Below are positions 1 to 10,849 of a stretch of 64,000 nt of DNA, one piece after another (positions within the stretch are counted from its first letter, which is position 1; each line of letters begins with the position of its first letter). The translations under genes were made by a program, and so were the position numbers. The notes beneath the pieces are model-generated. The model worked only from the letters and a program-made list of their open reading frames with translations, searched no databases and was not told the origin of the DNA. The stretch covers positions 6,324,001-6,388,000 of the forward strand of contig CP075492.1 of the NCBI GenBank assembly GCA_021613535.1, given 5' to 3'. This DNA is from Adineta vaga (Eukaryota; Rotifera).

Positions 1-39
1 TTCTATTCATTCTTATGACATTTTTATTTATTAATCTAG

Positions 40-160
40 TGTTCATATACAAAATAATCCAGATAGCATATATCAACCTGTTAATGAAGAACGTTTACGT
101 TCATCAATTGAACAATCAAAAGCAATGGAATATGTTGGACTTGAGATAAACTTTTTTTAA
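40..160 (+). CDS. Terminal coding exon of an unidentified gene (partial)
   Basis: A pyrimidine-rich stretch ending in TAG at 37-39 looks like a splice acceptor. From there one frame (first full codon at 41) stays open for about 39 codons and stops at TAA 158-160. The peptide begins VHIQNNPDSIYQPVNEERL and ends EYVGLEINFF; it is polar and charged with no recognised motif. The rest of the gene lies left of the window. Codon use resembles the other genes here. No function can be given. Confidence 0.5.
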
Positions 161-237
161 TGTTATTTAATATGAATAAGAGAAAAAAGAAGAGAAAGTT
201 CTGTTCATTTATGAATTCACTAATCGATAGAGATTTG

Positions 238-1209
238 TTAAGTTGCTATACGTAATGGTACAACTCGAAAACCTTCACCTAATAGTTTAATAACAGCAGC
301 TAGTGCAACACAACTAACAACAGCTAATGAAGCAGCAATAATTGTAATAAAACCTTGTTGTTGAATACGTTGAAGTTTTTCTTTAGCGATAACAGCATAA
401 CATCCATCCATATTATAGCGACTTGTTGGATTTGACGCATTACCATATACATCAAGACAAAGATTATTTTGATTTGAACGATATTTTTCATTACAACAAC
501 TTATTGGTAGAAGAGGAATTGTTCCTGATTGTGATGGATTTTTTTGAGAATTTGTTATTTTGCCTTTCGTATTTCCTCCACTTGATGATGATGACGACGA
601 CGAAGAAGGCGACGCATAGAATGAAGGATGTCGACTACGATAATCTTCAATTGGATCACTAAGACCACAACATTGATGTTGTTTTTCTAATCGTGCCATT
701 TTAAGTGTATTATCAACATTAATATGATTACCAGCTACAATATTGTATTGTGTTTGATCTAATTCTTTTACCAATGTATTATTAATCGACCTTGGTAATT
801 GTCCACTTGAAAGAGTTACAAATGACCAAATAGTGAATAGGATTAAACTCAATGAACAAAATATTAATAAACCGGCGGCTATCAATGTAAACATTCGATT
901 CATATTGATTAATCCAATATTTAAACTAATAAAAGCTAAGATTGAAAGAAAACCAAAAGCAAGTAAAAATGCTGATGTTATATGCAATGGATGATGACCA
1001 ATATCAACGAAATATCGAAGATGACCAAGAGCCAAACCAGCATGTAAAAATAAAGTGACACTAACTAGAATAGAACCTGCCATTGCTACCCATAATGCTA
1101 TATGAAATAAAGTTCTTCTAGCTACTGCAGTTGCTTCAGTATTTGGAACACTAGTAACTGTTACTGGATGAGAGATCATTGAAATGTGTAATATACAGAT
1201 AGAATTCAA
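238..1209 (-). CDS. Tetraspanin family membrane protein
   Basis: An uninterrupted 323-residue ORF. Four hydrophobic segments lie near residues 35-60, 78-100, 104-132 and 286-312. Between the third and fourth is a large extracellular loop with the tetraspanin signature CCG at 180-182, a second Cys pair at 238-239 and further Cys at 251 and 270. This order is diagnostic of tetraspanins, which organise partner proteins into membrane microdomains. A run of about nine serines (near 202-210) sits inside the loop and is unusual there. The first Met is at 1209; a second in-frame Met at residue 11 (codon near 1179) may be the true start. The gene is divergent from the membrane-protein gene starting at 1826. 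The family is secure, the specific member unknown. Confidence 0.85.
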   Translation of the reverse strand: MNSICILHISMISHPVTVTSVPNTEATAVARRTLFHIALWVAMAGSILVSVTLFLHAGLALGHLRYFVDIGHHPLHITSAFLLAFGFLSILAFISLNIGLINMNRMFTLIAAGLLIFCSLSLILFTIWSFVTLSSGQLPRSINNTLVKELDQTQYNIVAGNHINVDNTLKMARLEKQHQCCGLSDPIEDYRSRHPSFYASPSSSSSSSSSGGNTKGKITNSQKNPSQSGTIPLLPISCCNEKYRSNQNNLCLDVYGNASNPTSRYNMDGCYAVIAKEKLQRIQQQGFITIIAASLAVVSCVALAAVIKLLGEGFRVVPLRIAT

Positions 1210-1825
1210 AGAATGATTTTTTAAAGAAAAGAGAGTATCGATACTTTGTTTCTTTTTTGTTCAAATAAATAAGATTGATCGAACGAATTGTTCGTTTCTA
1301 ATGAGTAACAGAGTCTATTCAGCTCAAATTACAAGTAAATGAGAGGTGATGATACAGCGTACGAAAGAACAAATGATAGTGAAATAGAGTAATAGTAACA
1401 GAAAAAGTACAGATTACAATTACGTGAAATTCACAGTTTGTATATCAACGTCGTTAATCAATTAAATAATATGAACATCAAGATGTGTATCTTATAGGCA
1501 CGTTCATTAAATCATGTATCGATGTACTTGTACATGTGTTCTTTTGTTTTCTCTTACTCTCTCACGTATGTTATGTCTTATCGACGAGCATAAGAATTGA
1601 TGAAAGTACCGTTCATAGATACAAAAACTTTTTCAAAATATCAACAATGAAAATTGTGTCAATTTCGATGTAAATATAAAATAACCGTAATAACTTAATT
1701 TTATAAAGTCAACATCATCAATGTTTTGCTTACATTTCATTTTAATGGTTGCTATTATTACAAAAAAAGAATGATATTTATTTTCGAAATCTAATCATTC
1801 TTGTTTGATTTCGATTTTGTGATAG
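1210..1825. other. Divergent intergenic region (no gene seen)
   Basis: 616 bases between the tetraspanin start and the start of the plus-strand membrane-protein gene. It should hold both promoters. A 62-codon open frame at 1485-1673 has no recognisable similarity or splice context. No clear TATA element or repeat was identified. Confidence 0.5.
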
Positions 1826-4315
1826 ATGATGATCAGTAGAGTTCTCTATTTATATGTACTTTTACCAATTAGTATCGTTCAGAATTCTCATTTTCGTGGC
1901 GGTACAATTACATGGTTAGTTCTTGTGACAAACTTTAATTGATTATTTTTGTAACTATTGACCATTCTGTAGGCGTCCATTGAATAATACTCCATCGGGT
2001 GGAACAGTTTCTCTAATCATCCGTCAACGATATTCATGGCGGCGAGGTGTTGCACCATGCGATGATTCCATCATCGCTGCTAGAGGTAGTATTGGCGATG
2101 TGGCGCCTATTTATTGTGCGTCTGGTAACTGCGGCCTTTGGATTAATAACATGTATACAGACACATATTGTACTGATTTTAATGTTGATCTTGATGTTAG
2201 CTCCGGTGAAAAATACGAGATACGAACCTATCCATTGAATATTAGTTTTAGTATTATATATCAATCATGTTGCTGGTTTGCAGCTCTTACGACTGGTGCT
2301 AATGGTGGGTGGAATGTTGTTAATCATATTAATACTATTGTTCGACCTGATGGCTATGTCAATACAAGTCCAGTTGCTGTTACCATTCCAATTATTTATA
2401 AAGAAATAAATATTCAACATGTCCATGTTGTGCAAATGTCTGATTTTGATAGCGATGATATATTAAAATGTCGATGGTCAAGTGGAGGAACATCGACGAT
2501 CAATGGATTTGATGAATGTTTTGATGTATGTTTAGGACTTAGTAGTGCTTCTCTTATTAATGAGAATTGTACACTGGTATTCACACTAACAGTAGCTTCA
2601 TTCTATTCAGCAGTAGCATTACAAATTGAAGATTTTTATAATAGTGCAGCAACGGTACCAATGAGTTCCGTACCGTTACAATTTTTATTCTATGGTTATG
2701 CTAATCCTGGTGGTTGTAGTACACCATCGGCAATTATCGGAAATCGACCTAATCGAGGTAAATAAATACATTTGTTAATTCTACAATACTTATCACCTGT
2801 TGTTCTGTTAGCTTGTATTGGTACACCGATTGGTTCAAATGTTACTGAATATGTTATTGTACAAGTTTATTGTCCGGGAAAGGCTATTGTCGATTTTGTT
2901 AGTAGTTCACCAGTTGGAATGACTAAATCAGCAATTTTAAATCCGAGTCCTGGTTTGTATATTGAACAGTGCAAATGTTTCTTTTCTACATATCTTTATT
3001 CAATAGGTGTTTATCATCTTATTCTTAGTTGGATTCCAACACATGATCAATATGGTCCACAAGGTTTTTGTGCGGGAGCAATTGATAATACACAAATTCA
3101 ATCTAACCAATGGTGTATTACATTCTTAGTTGGATTCGATTCACCTGATGTTATTCGACCAAAAATTATTCAAGGTTCAGCTTCACCACTTGGCACAATC
3201 TTTCAAAATCATTCTATTTTCTCCATTCAAAGTAACATTCAAAAATATTGCATACCAGCAATTCATTCGATATGTATTCTTTTAGCTACAAAATCAGTCA
3301 GTCGTCCAAATCGTAATGATACTTTCATTTATTTCACAGATTCCACTACTAATACACTTGTTCAAAAATTTGATTGTGGTTGGTCACCAGAAGTGACGTA
3401 TACAGGTTATACTACGGTCATTTATTTTTCGAATCCACCATGGATTCCTGGTCATTTCTATTATGTTACTTTTGACAGTGGTTTGTTTCTTTCAAACTTG
3501 TCGAAATCATAGAGATAATACATAGTTCAATTTAGGTGTTGCTAGTGGGACTGATTTTTGTCGTAAGAATTCTAAATGAAATTGAATATGAAATACATAG
3601 TTACTAATTGTAGATCCTGAATCTGCTCCAATCACAGATGAAACATTTTGGGTATTTAATATATGGGATCCAGCGGTTTCTTCAACAACAACAACGACAA
3701 CTACTGCTCCAACAACAGGAACAATAACAACACGGCCATTGTCAACTTCGTCTATTAATACTCTAGTAAATTTATAAGACTATTATTTTGTTATATTATG
3801 TATTTATCTTAGTTAACAACAACTGGTATCGTTATAACAAGTTCACTTCCACCGACGACTACGACATCAACATCTAGCACTACAAGTTCAACAACATCGG
3901 GTAAGAGAAGATAATCGGATTCCTATTCATTGAAATAAAATCTAACATAAGATTATTCTAATTACTTCATATCTATTTTCATTCTAGCAACAAGAACAAC
4001 AGCAACAACAAGAACAACTCCCAGCACTCCATCAACTGTTGCAGTTATATATTCTAACGATCTGGTAAGTATGAAATTAGACTATATAGTCGAGATATGT
4101 GAAATATATACTTTTTGTATGCATATGTATAATAGGAAGATGCTTGTAAACAACCGATACTTATTTTAACAGTGGCTGGTATAGCTCTAATGGCTCCCAT
4201 AAAGATTCTCGTTATGTATACTGTTTTTACTAAATTTTCCAATATCTTCGATCCAAGAAAGAAGCAAGTACAATTGCGTCATAAAAATCGACTGAGAAAT
4301 TTGAATCGTAAATAA
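1826..4315 (+). CDS. Type I membrane protein, FRGGTITW ectodomain plus Thr-rich stalk (8 exons)
   Basis: Exons assembled by eye: 1826-1914, 1973-2757, 2812-3480, 3536-3562, 3614-3765, 3813-3900, 3988-4064 and 4136-4315. All junctions are GT..AG and all phases agree, giving 688 residues. The start MMISRVLYLYVLLPISIVQ is a typical signal peptide. It is followed at once by HFRGGTITWRP and about 480 residues rich in Cys, Gly and aromatic residues that look like two related extracellular modules. Exons 5-7 encode a Thr/Ser/Pro stalk like mucin. The last exon encodes one hydrophobic segment (PILILTVAGIALMAPIKIL) and a basic cytoplasmic tail. I do not assign it to a named family. I infer a heavily O-glycosylated cell-surface protein, possibly adhesive or receptor-like. 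The signal peptide and TM segment are directly visible; the function is not. Confidence 0.75.
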
Positions 4316-4656
4316 AAGATCTGCTTTTTTCCTTTGAATGTGTGACATTTTCTTTCGCTCTCTTCTTTTTATTATCAATTGTATTTTCTTCAAGCTTTTA
4401 AAGTATAAATAAAGACAAGAATTGTGTGAATAATATCTAAAAAGTTACTTTCGATCAATAGAGGTCGCTGATAAACACAAAATGAACAAAAAGTGATTCC
4501 ATGATTATTTTACGTAAAGAATAATACATGGATCTCCCTAGAAACAAACATATATGCAATAGATCAGATCAGCAACAATTCAACAAATACAATTTCTTTA
4601 GAACGATATTATTCTAATTATTCTTATTCGTTGGAAATTTTAGATTTACTCATCAA
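4316..4656. other. Intergenic region, 341 bases, nothing recognised
   Basis: Holds the 3' end of the preceding gene and the promoter or leader of the IF1 gene. AT-rich, with no repeat or ORF of note. Confidence 0.5.
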
Positions 4657-5174
4657 ATGTTTCGTGTAATTACTTCATCAAACCGAGCTCTTGCTCAACG
4701 TATTGCTCGTCCGACATTGCAATTTGTTCGGTAATAATACAACGAAGATTTGTTTCCGTCTTTTTTTTCATTATTTCATATTCTAGTGCTGAATCACGAA
4801 CGGATGCAGAATCTGGTTCTGTTGCGTATGTTATTTAATAAGAATTGATTTTCGACTTTATTTATATTCGTTGGTTTTTTCAAAACCACTTTTTAGGTCA
4901 GGTAATGATGCATTCAGCAAAAAAGAACATGCCGAAGAAGCACGTTGGGCTCGTCGTCATGTAAGTCGAGAATAAAATGTCTGATCATTTGAAGAATATG
5001 TCTATTTTTTAATGAATGTAGGATGCTGAACAAATAGCTAAATATCGAACTGAACATCCTGCAGGTGGACAAGCTGGTCGTCAGGGTTCACCACAACAAC
5101 GTCTTGCTGATCTTGAAGCTGAAAAACGAAGAATTGAACAAGAAATTGCCGAACTCAAACGTCAAAAGAATTAA
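4657..5174 (+). CDS. ATP5IF1: Mitochondrial ATP synthase inhibitor factor IF1 (4 exons)
   Basis: Four short exons (4657-4730, 4787-4825, 4897-4960, 5022-5174) join in frame to 109 residues, close to the 106 of human IF1. The N-terminus (MFRVITSSNRALAQRIARP) is Arg/Ser-rich and lacks acidic residues, as expected for mitochondrial import. The inhibitory segment GNDAFSKKEHAEEARWARRH matches the family core (in bovine IF1 GGAFGKREQAEEERYF). A Gly-rich linker follows, then a C-terminal coiled coil ending EIAELKRQKN. IF1 binds F1-ATPase when the matrix becomes acidic and blocks wasteful ATP hydrolysis. The Gly-rich linker (AGGQAGRQG) between helix and coil is not in vertebrate IF1. The exons are too short to show up as long ORFs. 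Elongin B begins 164 bases downstream on the same strand. Confidence 0.85.
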
Positions 5175-5335
5175 ATTTCTTTCTTTTCTTTTTCGCAAAA
5201 CTTTCTTCCTTCCATTTAACTTTTCCCTTATATAGTCAGTTCAGCTAAAGTTATTCTACTTGTCTTTCTCCCTTTTTTGGATCATTTCTAGTCTTAATGA
5301 TAGGAATTGAACTTGATTTGTTATGTTATGATTTG

Positions 5336-5338
5336 TAG
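5336..5338 (+). promoter_or_regulatory. AG splice-acceptor-like site directly before the elongin B ATG
   Basis: The bases just before the ATG read gatttgtag, after a T-rich stretch, so the start codon begins at what looks like an acceptor. It could accept a 5'-UTR intron or a trans-spliced leader. Bdelloids are known to trans-splice leaders. A second AG candidate lies near 5290. This is inference only. Confidence 0.3.
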
Positions 5339-5725
5339 ATGCAACCTATACCATCTTCATCAAATGCTGCATCTGATTGTTATCTTCAACTACGTCGAGG
5401 TAAACAAACTGTTTTCATGGATGTACCGGAAACCTTAGCTGTCGGTGATTTAAAACGATTTCTTGCTCATATACTTAAATTAAATCCTGAAATTATACGT
5501 TTGTCTGGTCGAGGACAAGTACTAGAAAGTGACACAAAATTGCTACGTGAATATGGTATTACGACGAAGGAAGCTCGTCCACAAGCACCGTGTCAACTTG
5601 AATTTGTGCTTCAATTAGAAGATGGAACATTTGAAACTGAAGAAATTGTTCCATATACGTCAGAAAACAGTTCAAGATCTGATGAACAACAACAACAGAT
5701 GGGAACGATGACGGATTCTAAATAA
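5339..5725 (+). CDS. ELOB: Elongin B, ubiquitin-like adaptor subunit
   Basis: A single-exon 128-residue protein (human elongin B is 118). The ubiquitin-like fold spans roughly residues 13-95, and the strongly conserved ARPQAP motif is at 79-84, just as in human elongin B. The N-terminus (about 12 residues, Ser-rich) and the Gln-rich C-terminus are divergent extensions. Elongin B pairs with elongin C to link substrate receptors (VHL-box and SOCS-box proteins) to cullin-2/5 E3 ligases, and it is also part of the elongin A transcription elongation factor. It follows IF1 on the same strand and converges on the GPCR gene, whose stop lies 93 bases away. Confidence 0.9.
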   Translation: MQPIPSSSNAASDCYLQLRRGKQTVFMDVPETLAVGDLKRFLAHILKLNPEIIRLSGRGQVLESDTKLLREYGITTKEARPQAPCQLEFVLQLEDGTFETEEIVPYTSENSSRSDEQQQQMGTMTDSK

Positions 5726-5817
5726 ATAATTTTTATTTCGATGAATCTTTTCTTTTTCTTTTTTCTTTTCATGAATAAAACAAACAAATGATTTATTTTT
5801 CAATGTAACAATATCTA

Positions 5818-6744
5818 TCATATTATTGACTTGATACAAACATACAGTTTTTTCACATAATCATAAGTAATTTTCTTCACTTCTTTACTTAAATAAAATA
5901 ATTTAATCATCATCATTGCTGTACATATTGAAATTGAATTAATAGTCAATAAATACAATGATGGAAATGGAGTTCCAATATTCATCATATGCCATAGAAC
6001 AAGAATTAAATAAGGCATCCCACCGCCTAAAAGAATACTGAATAAAATCGACGTATTTCGAATAAGTTTCATTTCGCGACGATAATTTGGTTTTGGATTG
6101 ATTCCAGTCAAATATTTTGTAATTGTCGCTATTTGTTCAGGTTGAATTCGTCGTGCTGATTGCCGAGAAAGACAAATAATCTTACTATAAATAACTACAA
6201 CAATATGAAATGGAATAACAAATGCAGTAATAATTCCATATAATGCTGATAAACTTTTCTTTGTTGAACATGTACATAATCGAGATTCTTGTTCATAGAT
6301 ATAACCATTATCATCAATAAAGTATACACCTATTGGAAGAATTAGACCTAACAACCAATTGATAACAATCATGAGTTGATGAGAACGATACGTAAGAAGA
6401 TATTTATGTTTATAGAAAACAACAGCAAAAAGACGATTAATAGCATGAACTGAATGTGAATATAAGAGAAGTGTACATGAAACAACAAAACCGTATGCAC
6501 GAAATTTACATGCAACTTGTTGTGTTGCCCAATATTCTTCCAGACCATAAATAGACGAAATGAAATTGAATATAAGATACAAAGCAACATTGACACTTGT
6601 ATTACATGTTAACAGATTCGTAATATGATGGCCTTTGCATTTGAATAATATAATTAAGATTGTTGGAAGACCAAAGATTAAACCAATAATTGAAGCGACA
6701 ATTGAAATAGAGAAATTGATTTTAAAAAATAAATCAGTTAGCAT
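5818..6744 (-). CDS. Rhodopsin-like 7TM receptor (GPCR)
   Basis: An intronless 308-residue ORF with seven hydrophobic segments, about residues 10-35, 45-68, 83-108, 124-144, 164-188, 229-252 and 262-285. Cys79 before TM3 and a Cys-Thr-Cys pair in the loop before TM5 can form the usual class A disulphide. The DRY motif at the end of TM3 is replaced by Asn103-Arg104-Leu105, and the NPxxY motif of TM7 is not evident. The C-terminal tail is short and ends in a basic, tyrosine-containing segment. Divergent single-exon receptors like this are often lineage-expanded chemoreceptor or peptide-receptor types. The ligand is unknown. Confidence 0.7.
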   Translation of the reverse strand: MLTDLFFKINFSISIVASIIGLIFGLPTILIILFKCKGHHITNLLTCNTSVNVALYLIFNFISSIYGLEEYWATQQVACKFRAYGFVVSCTLLLYSHSVHAINRLFAVVFYKHKYLLTYRSHQLMIVINWLLGLILPIGVYFIDDNGYIYEQESRLCTCSTKKSLSALYGIITAFVIPFHIVVVIYSKIICLSRQSARRIQPEQIATITKYLTGINPKPNYRREMKLIRNTSILFSILLGGGMPYLILVLWHMMNIGTPFPSLYLLTINSISICTAMMMIKLFYLSKEVKKITYDYVKKLYVCIKSII

Positions 6745-7079
6745 GTTTTGTCTTTGAAGAGAATTCTGTAATTGAAGAAAACTTTCCCATCTTTATTTAA
6801 CTTCCGGACTAAAATGTCATTTTACGAAGAGTATTCATCATTGTTCAAAATTTGTCGCATAAAGAGAATACTTTCTAATGAACAAATATAAAAATGATAA
6901 AAAAAAATTAATTACCATTTTCCGACTGTATTATCTATTGAGTAAACTTAAGTGTTTTCAAGACAACAACTATGTATGCCAATAGAATACTTTTCTTTCT
7001 TTCTTTTCTAAGATTGTTATTTATAATTTTATTTGTTTACTTTTATTATCAAAGAAAAAACTTATAGAATATGACAAAA
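6745..7079. other. Intergenic region, 335 bases, nothing recognised
   Basis: Lies between the GPCR start and the aminopeptidase stop, both on the minus strand. AT-rich, with no ORF or repeat of note. Confidence 0.5.
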
Positions 7080-10000
7080 CTATAAAAATGTATCGAGTGC
7101 ATGACGTAGATTTTGTTCTCGTGATGTAATCCATTCTAGATTCATTTGAACTTGATCTATGGATTGTTTACGTGCAGATGCAGCTGCACCAGCATTCGGA
7201 TAATTTGTAAATAATTCATTCATCTGAAAGAGAAGATTATATTAACGAATGAGAATAAAAATAATTCTTTTACTTCTCGAAGATATGATTGTTTTTCAAA
7301 GGAACGTGCAAATGAAAGAATAGATCGACCGAATCGATAATCTTCACTAGTAAAACTAAATATTAAAGAAAATATTTTAGCTAATTTTCTTCGTATTAAA
7401 TTTCGACTTACAGATGTATTAATTTTTGATAATTAGCTTTATAAAAAGTCCAAGCAACGTCTCTTCCCACAGAATGATCTGTCATGAAATCCATCATACG
7501 AAAAAAATCTTGTCGTTTAATTGAATTAAACAATCCCGATGATCCTTCGTCTAATAATCTACAAAAGAAAATTGTCGAAAACAAATTCTATTCAACGAAA
7601 ATGATTTATCTACCGATTTAAACGATCTCTGTTTCTCGTTCCAGAAAGAGCCAAAAGAGCACGTGTTTGTTCTTGTGGTGAAATTGCCATTCGATAATAA
7701 TTATACATTATATTCCAATCGGCTTCATTATCATTCGTTTTCATATGATATACATAAACGGTTGTTAAGTAATCAGAATTTACACTAAAACAAAACAAAC
7801 AATTGAATTGTATCAATGATTTCGCATTGTTGATAATTTTACTTGATCATAGCATTGGAATTATTAAAATATTCAATAGGAATTGTTTTGAATAATTCAC
7901 TCGCCTTTTGTAAAGCATCAGTATGGTTCATTCGACAAAGTAATTCGAATTTTAAACTTTTTACTAATCTATTTTCGTAAACAATGACATTTTGAAATAG
8001 ATGAATAGTTTATTTCAACTTACTTTGTATTATCATTATCAGTGGGATTGTATGTAAGAATATTATCAAGAGTTTCACCATTTGATAGAATTTGTCGAAT
8101 AGCAAAAGACTAAGGAAAAAGAGAGAAATGTGTTTTGAAGTGAATGAAGATTGAACAAACTTGAAATTGTGGTAATGTATCAGCTAAATTACCAACTAAA
8201 TCAGCTAATTTAATCCAATGCCATTCGAATGTTTTCCAATGAACGTATTGTTTAGTATTTATTTTTATTAATGAACGTACAATTCGTAATGGTTCGGTAT
8301 AATCAATTAAACCTTTGTAAGCTAAGAGAAAAGTGTCCTGTAGAAGATTTGTTTTATCTTCATCGGAAAAGAACTAAAAAAAATAATCTTATTTATTGAT
8401 TCATTTATCGTATTTGTTTAATTTAACTTACAGTTGGATCTGCTTCTAATACATTTACAAAACGTTGATAAGTATTCGATGGAAATGAATATTGAGTTAG
8501 ATGATAATTAACAAAATGTCGATTACATTTTATCCATGAATAAGATTTGCCTGATATAGTTTCAGTTGCTTGTTCGGTTTCGAGTAGAAAATCAAGTGTA
8601 GTTCCACCCACATTCGTTGTATCGGAACTCGGATAATTACCACCTAAGAAAACAAAATATTTTCTCTACGTAAGAAAAAGATAGTTTTCTTTTACCTAAT
8701 ATACATTGTATCTTAATTTTCCAGCGATAGTTTGAATTTAATTGTGAAATATCCAATGCATTCGAGATAATGAAACGTGATTGAGTAAATGTTACTTTTG
8801 TATCACCATTTTCGATTAATAACGTTACGTTTACTAATGGAAAATTCTTTTCTTCTAACCAAGTTTTTATGAATGCTTCACCATTGATATTAGTAAATAG
8901 ATTATTATAGAAATAACTTGGATCACCAACACTAAATGCATTCAATTTCAAATATTCTTGTAGCCCATTTCGAAATCTTTCTGTTCCAGCCAATAATTCT
9001 AACATACGTAATATACTTGCACCTTTGGAATAAGTTATTGAATCAAATAAACTTGTTATTTCACCAGGATCAGTCAGATTTTGAACAACAATAGGATGAG
9101 AAGATGGTTTTGCATCATCCCACATGGATGGAATGAGATCTTCTACGAAAATTTCCAGTTCCTTCAAAATCAAATGAAAAATAGAGATGATTTGTAAGAG
9201 TAATAGATGAAATTTACCATGTTCCAATCTGGATAGTTTTCTGCAAATGGTTTATAAGAAAGCCAAGTTGCCATCGCTTCATTTAACCATAAATCAGTCC
9301 ACCATCGACATGTAACATAATTTCCGAACCCTAAACATCTTTCGGATCGTTTTTTGATGAATTAAATAGAAAAAAAAAAAACGCACAGAAATGAGCAAGT
9401 TCATGACTAATTGTCTCTCCTAATTCATGTTTGTCTGCTGTCGAAACAACTTTTTCATCGTAAATTAATCGATCTTCACGAAATGTTACTAAACCCCAAT
9501 TCTCCATAGCACCAGATCCAAATTCTGGTATTGCCAATAAATCTATCGAAAACAAATGACTGAGAAAAACATCCTGTTATTTCGAAAACAAATCTTTCTA
9601 CCAATTTTCGGCGTTATCGGTTCTGATGTATTGAAATAATTTGCAAAGAACGGAACAGATTTAGTTGCAACATCTAGAGCCAATGCCGTATGATTTCTTT
9701 CTGTGACTTCACGACGAGCCCAAACAGTCATCTAATAACACAACAATCATTCATCTATATTCAATGATTAAAATGCAAACCCATGGTTCATCTTCATTAT
9801 CATTTCGACTACCGTAGGTATCCGGAAGAACAGCCCATGCTGCAAGATATGTACTCATTGGAAATGTTTCTAGAAATTTTGTTCGACGTAAACCATTGTC
9901 TAATGTTTCTTCAATCTATTTGAAAGAGAAAGATTTTTCTTGAGAATTTAAATTCAATTGAACATACACTCGGAAAATTTGCTAATGCAATTGTATTCTC

Positions 10001-10849
10001 AGGATGAATGATAGTGATAGTAAATTGTGCTTTTAAATGTGGTTCATCAAAACAAGGAAAGGCTTGTCGAGCATCTGTCGGTTCGAATTGTGTTGATAAT
10101 AGTTTTCTAAAAGAAATCGTATTAAACTAATCAGATCATATGATGTTTACAAACTGCATTGTATTAGTTCCATCGTTAAATATTGTTTGATAAACTCCGA
10201 CATCTTTTGATGTTAAACTAATAGCAAAATTCTGTATTAATCGATAACGATTTCTTGGAAAAGATGAATTACTTGAAAGTCGCAAACTAATATAATCATT
10301 TGGTAAATATTTTCTCATAGTAATAAATTGATAAATTTCATCTTCAAAAAGTGCTGGTTCTTCTAATTCAATCATTCGTTTTGAATGATAAATCAATTGT
10401 TTAGTAGGTTGTTTCAATGTAAATTCAATTGTTACACGACCTTTCATCGTTGTTTGTTTTGTATCATTATACATATATTCAAGTTGATAACTATGAACAA
10501 TGAGATCACTTAATAAACGTGGATGACATTCATCTTCAATACAAATTGATGAATTTTGTGATGATGATGTCGTCGTTGTTGTTGTTGTTGTTGTTGTTGG
10601 TCTTAATGTAGTTGTACTTGTTGAATTAGAATCAGTTGGCACTGCAATAACAGTTATTTGTTGTGTTCGTCGAGGAAGAAGACCGGCAAGTAGACCAACA
10701 GTAATTAGAGACGCACAATAAAAGATTCCTGCCGCAATTAACCATGATCGTGGAATATTTCTTAAAGTTTTAAAACGCTTAGTTGCTGTTCCACTCGTTG
10801 GACTTGAATCACTCAAAGTAAATGTCGTTGCTTTTTTATTACTTGCCAT
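7080..10849 (-). CDS. M1-family membrane aminopeptidase (aminopeptidase N-like, about 13 exons)
   Basis: The first exon (10155-10849) encodes a short cytoplasmic N-terminus, one TM anchor (residues about 34-56) and a Thr-rich stalk: a type II membrane protein. Downstream exons carry the family hallmarks in order: [14 protein letters not shown], the exopeptidase motif GAMENWG (near 9500), the zinc site HELAH and the second zinc ligand in WLNEAMATW. The HELAH exon (near 9400) splices into FGNYVT through a donor right after the first T of the Trp codon, giving HELAHFWFGN. The C-terminal helical domain continues through many small exons to [10 protein letters not shown] and a TAG at 7080-7082. 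It should trim N-terminal residues from extracellular peptides. Catalytic residues appear intact. Exon borders in the C-terminal half were only partly resolved. Confidence 0.88.
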
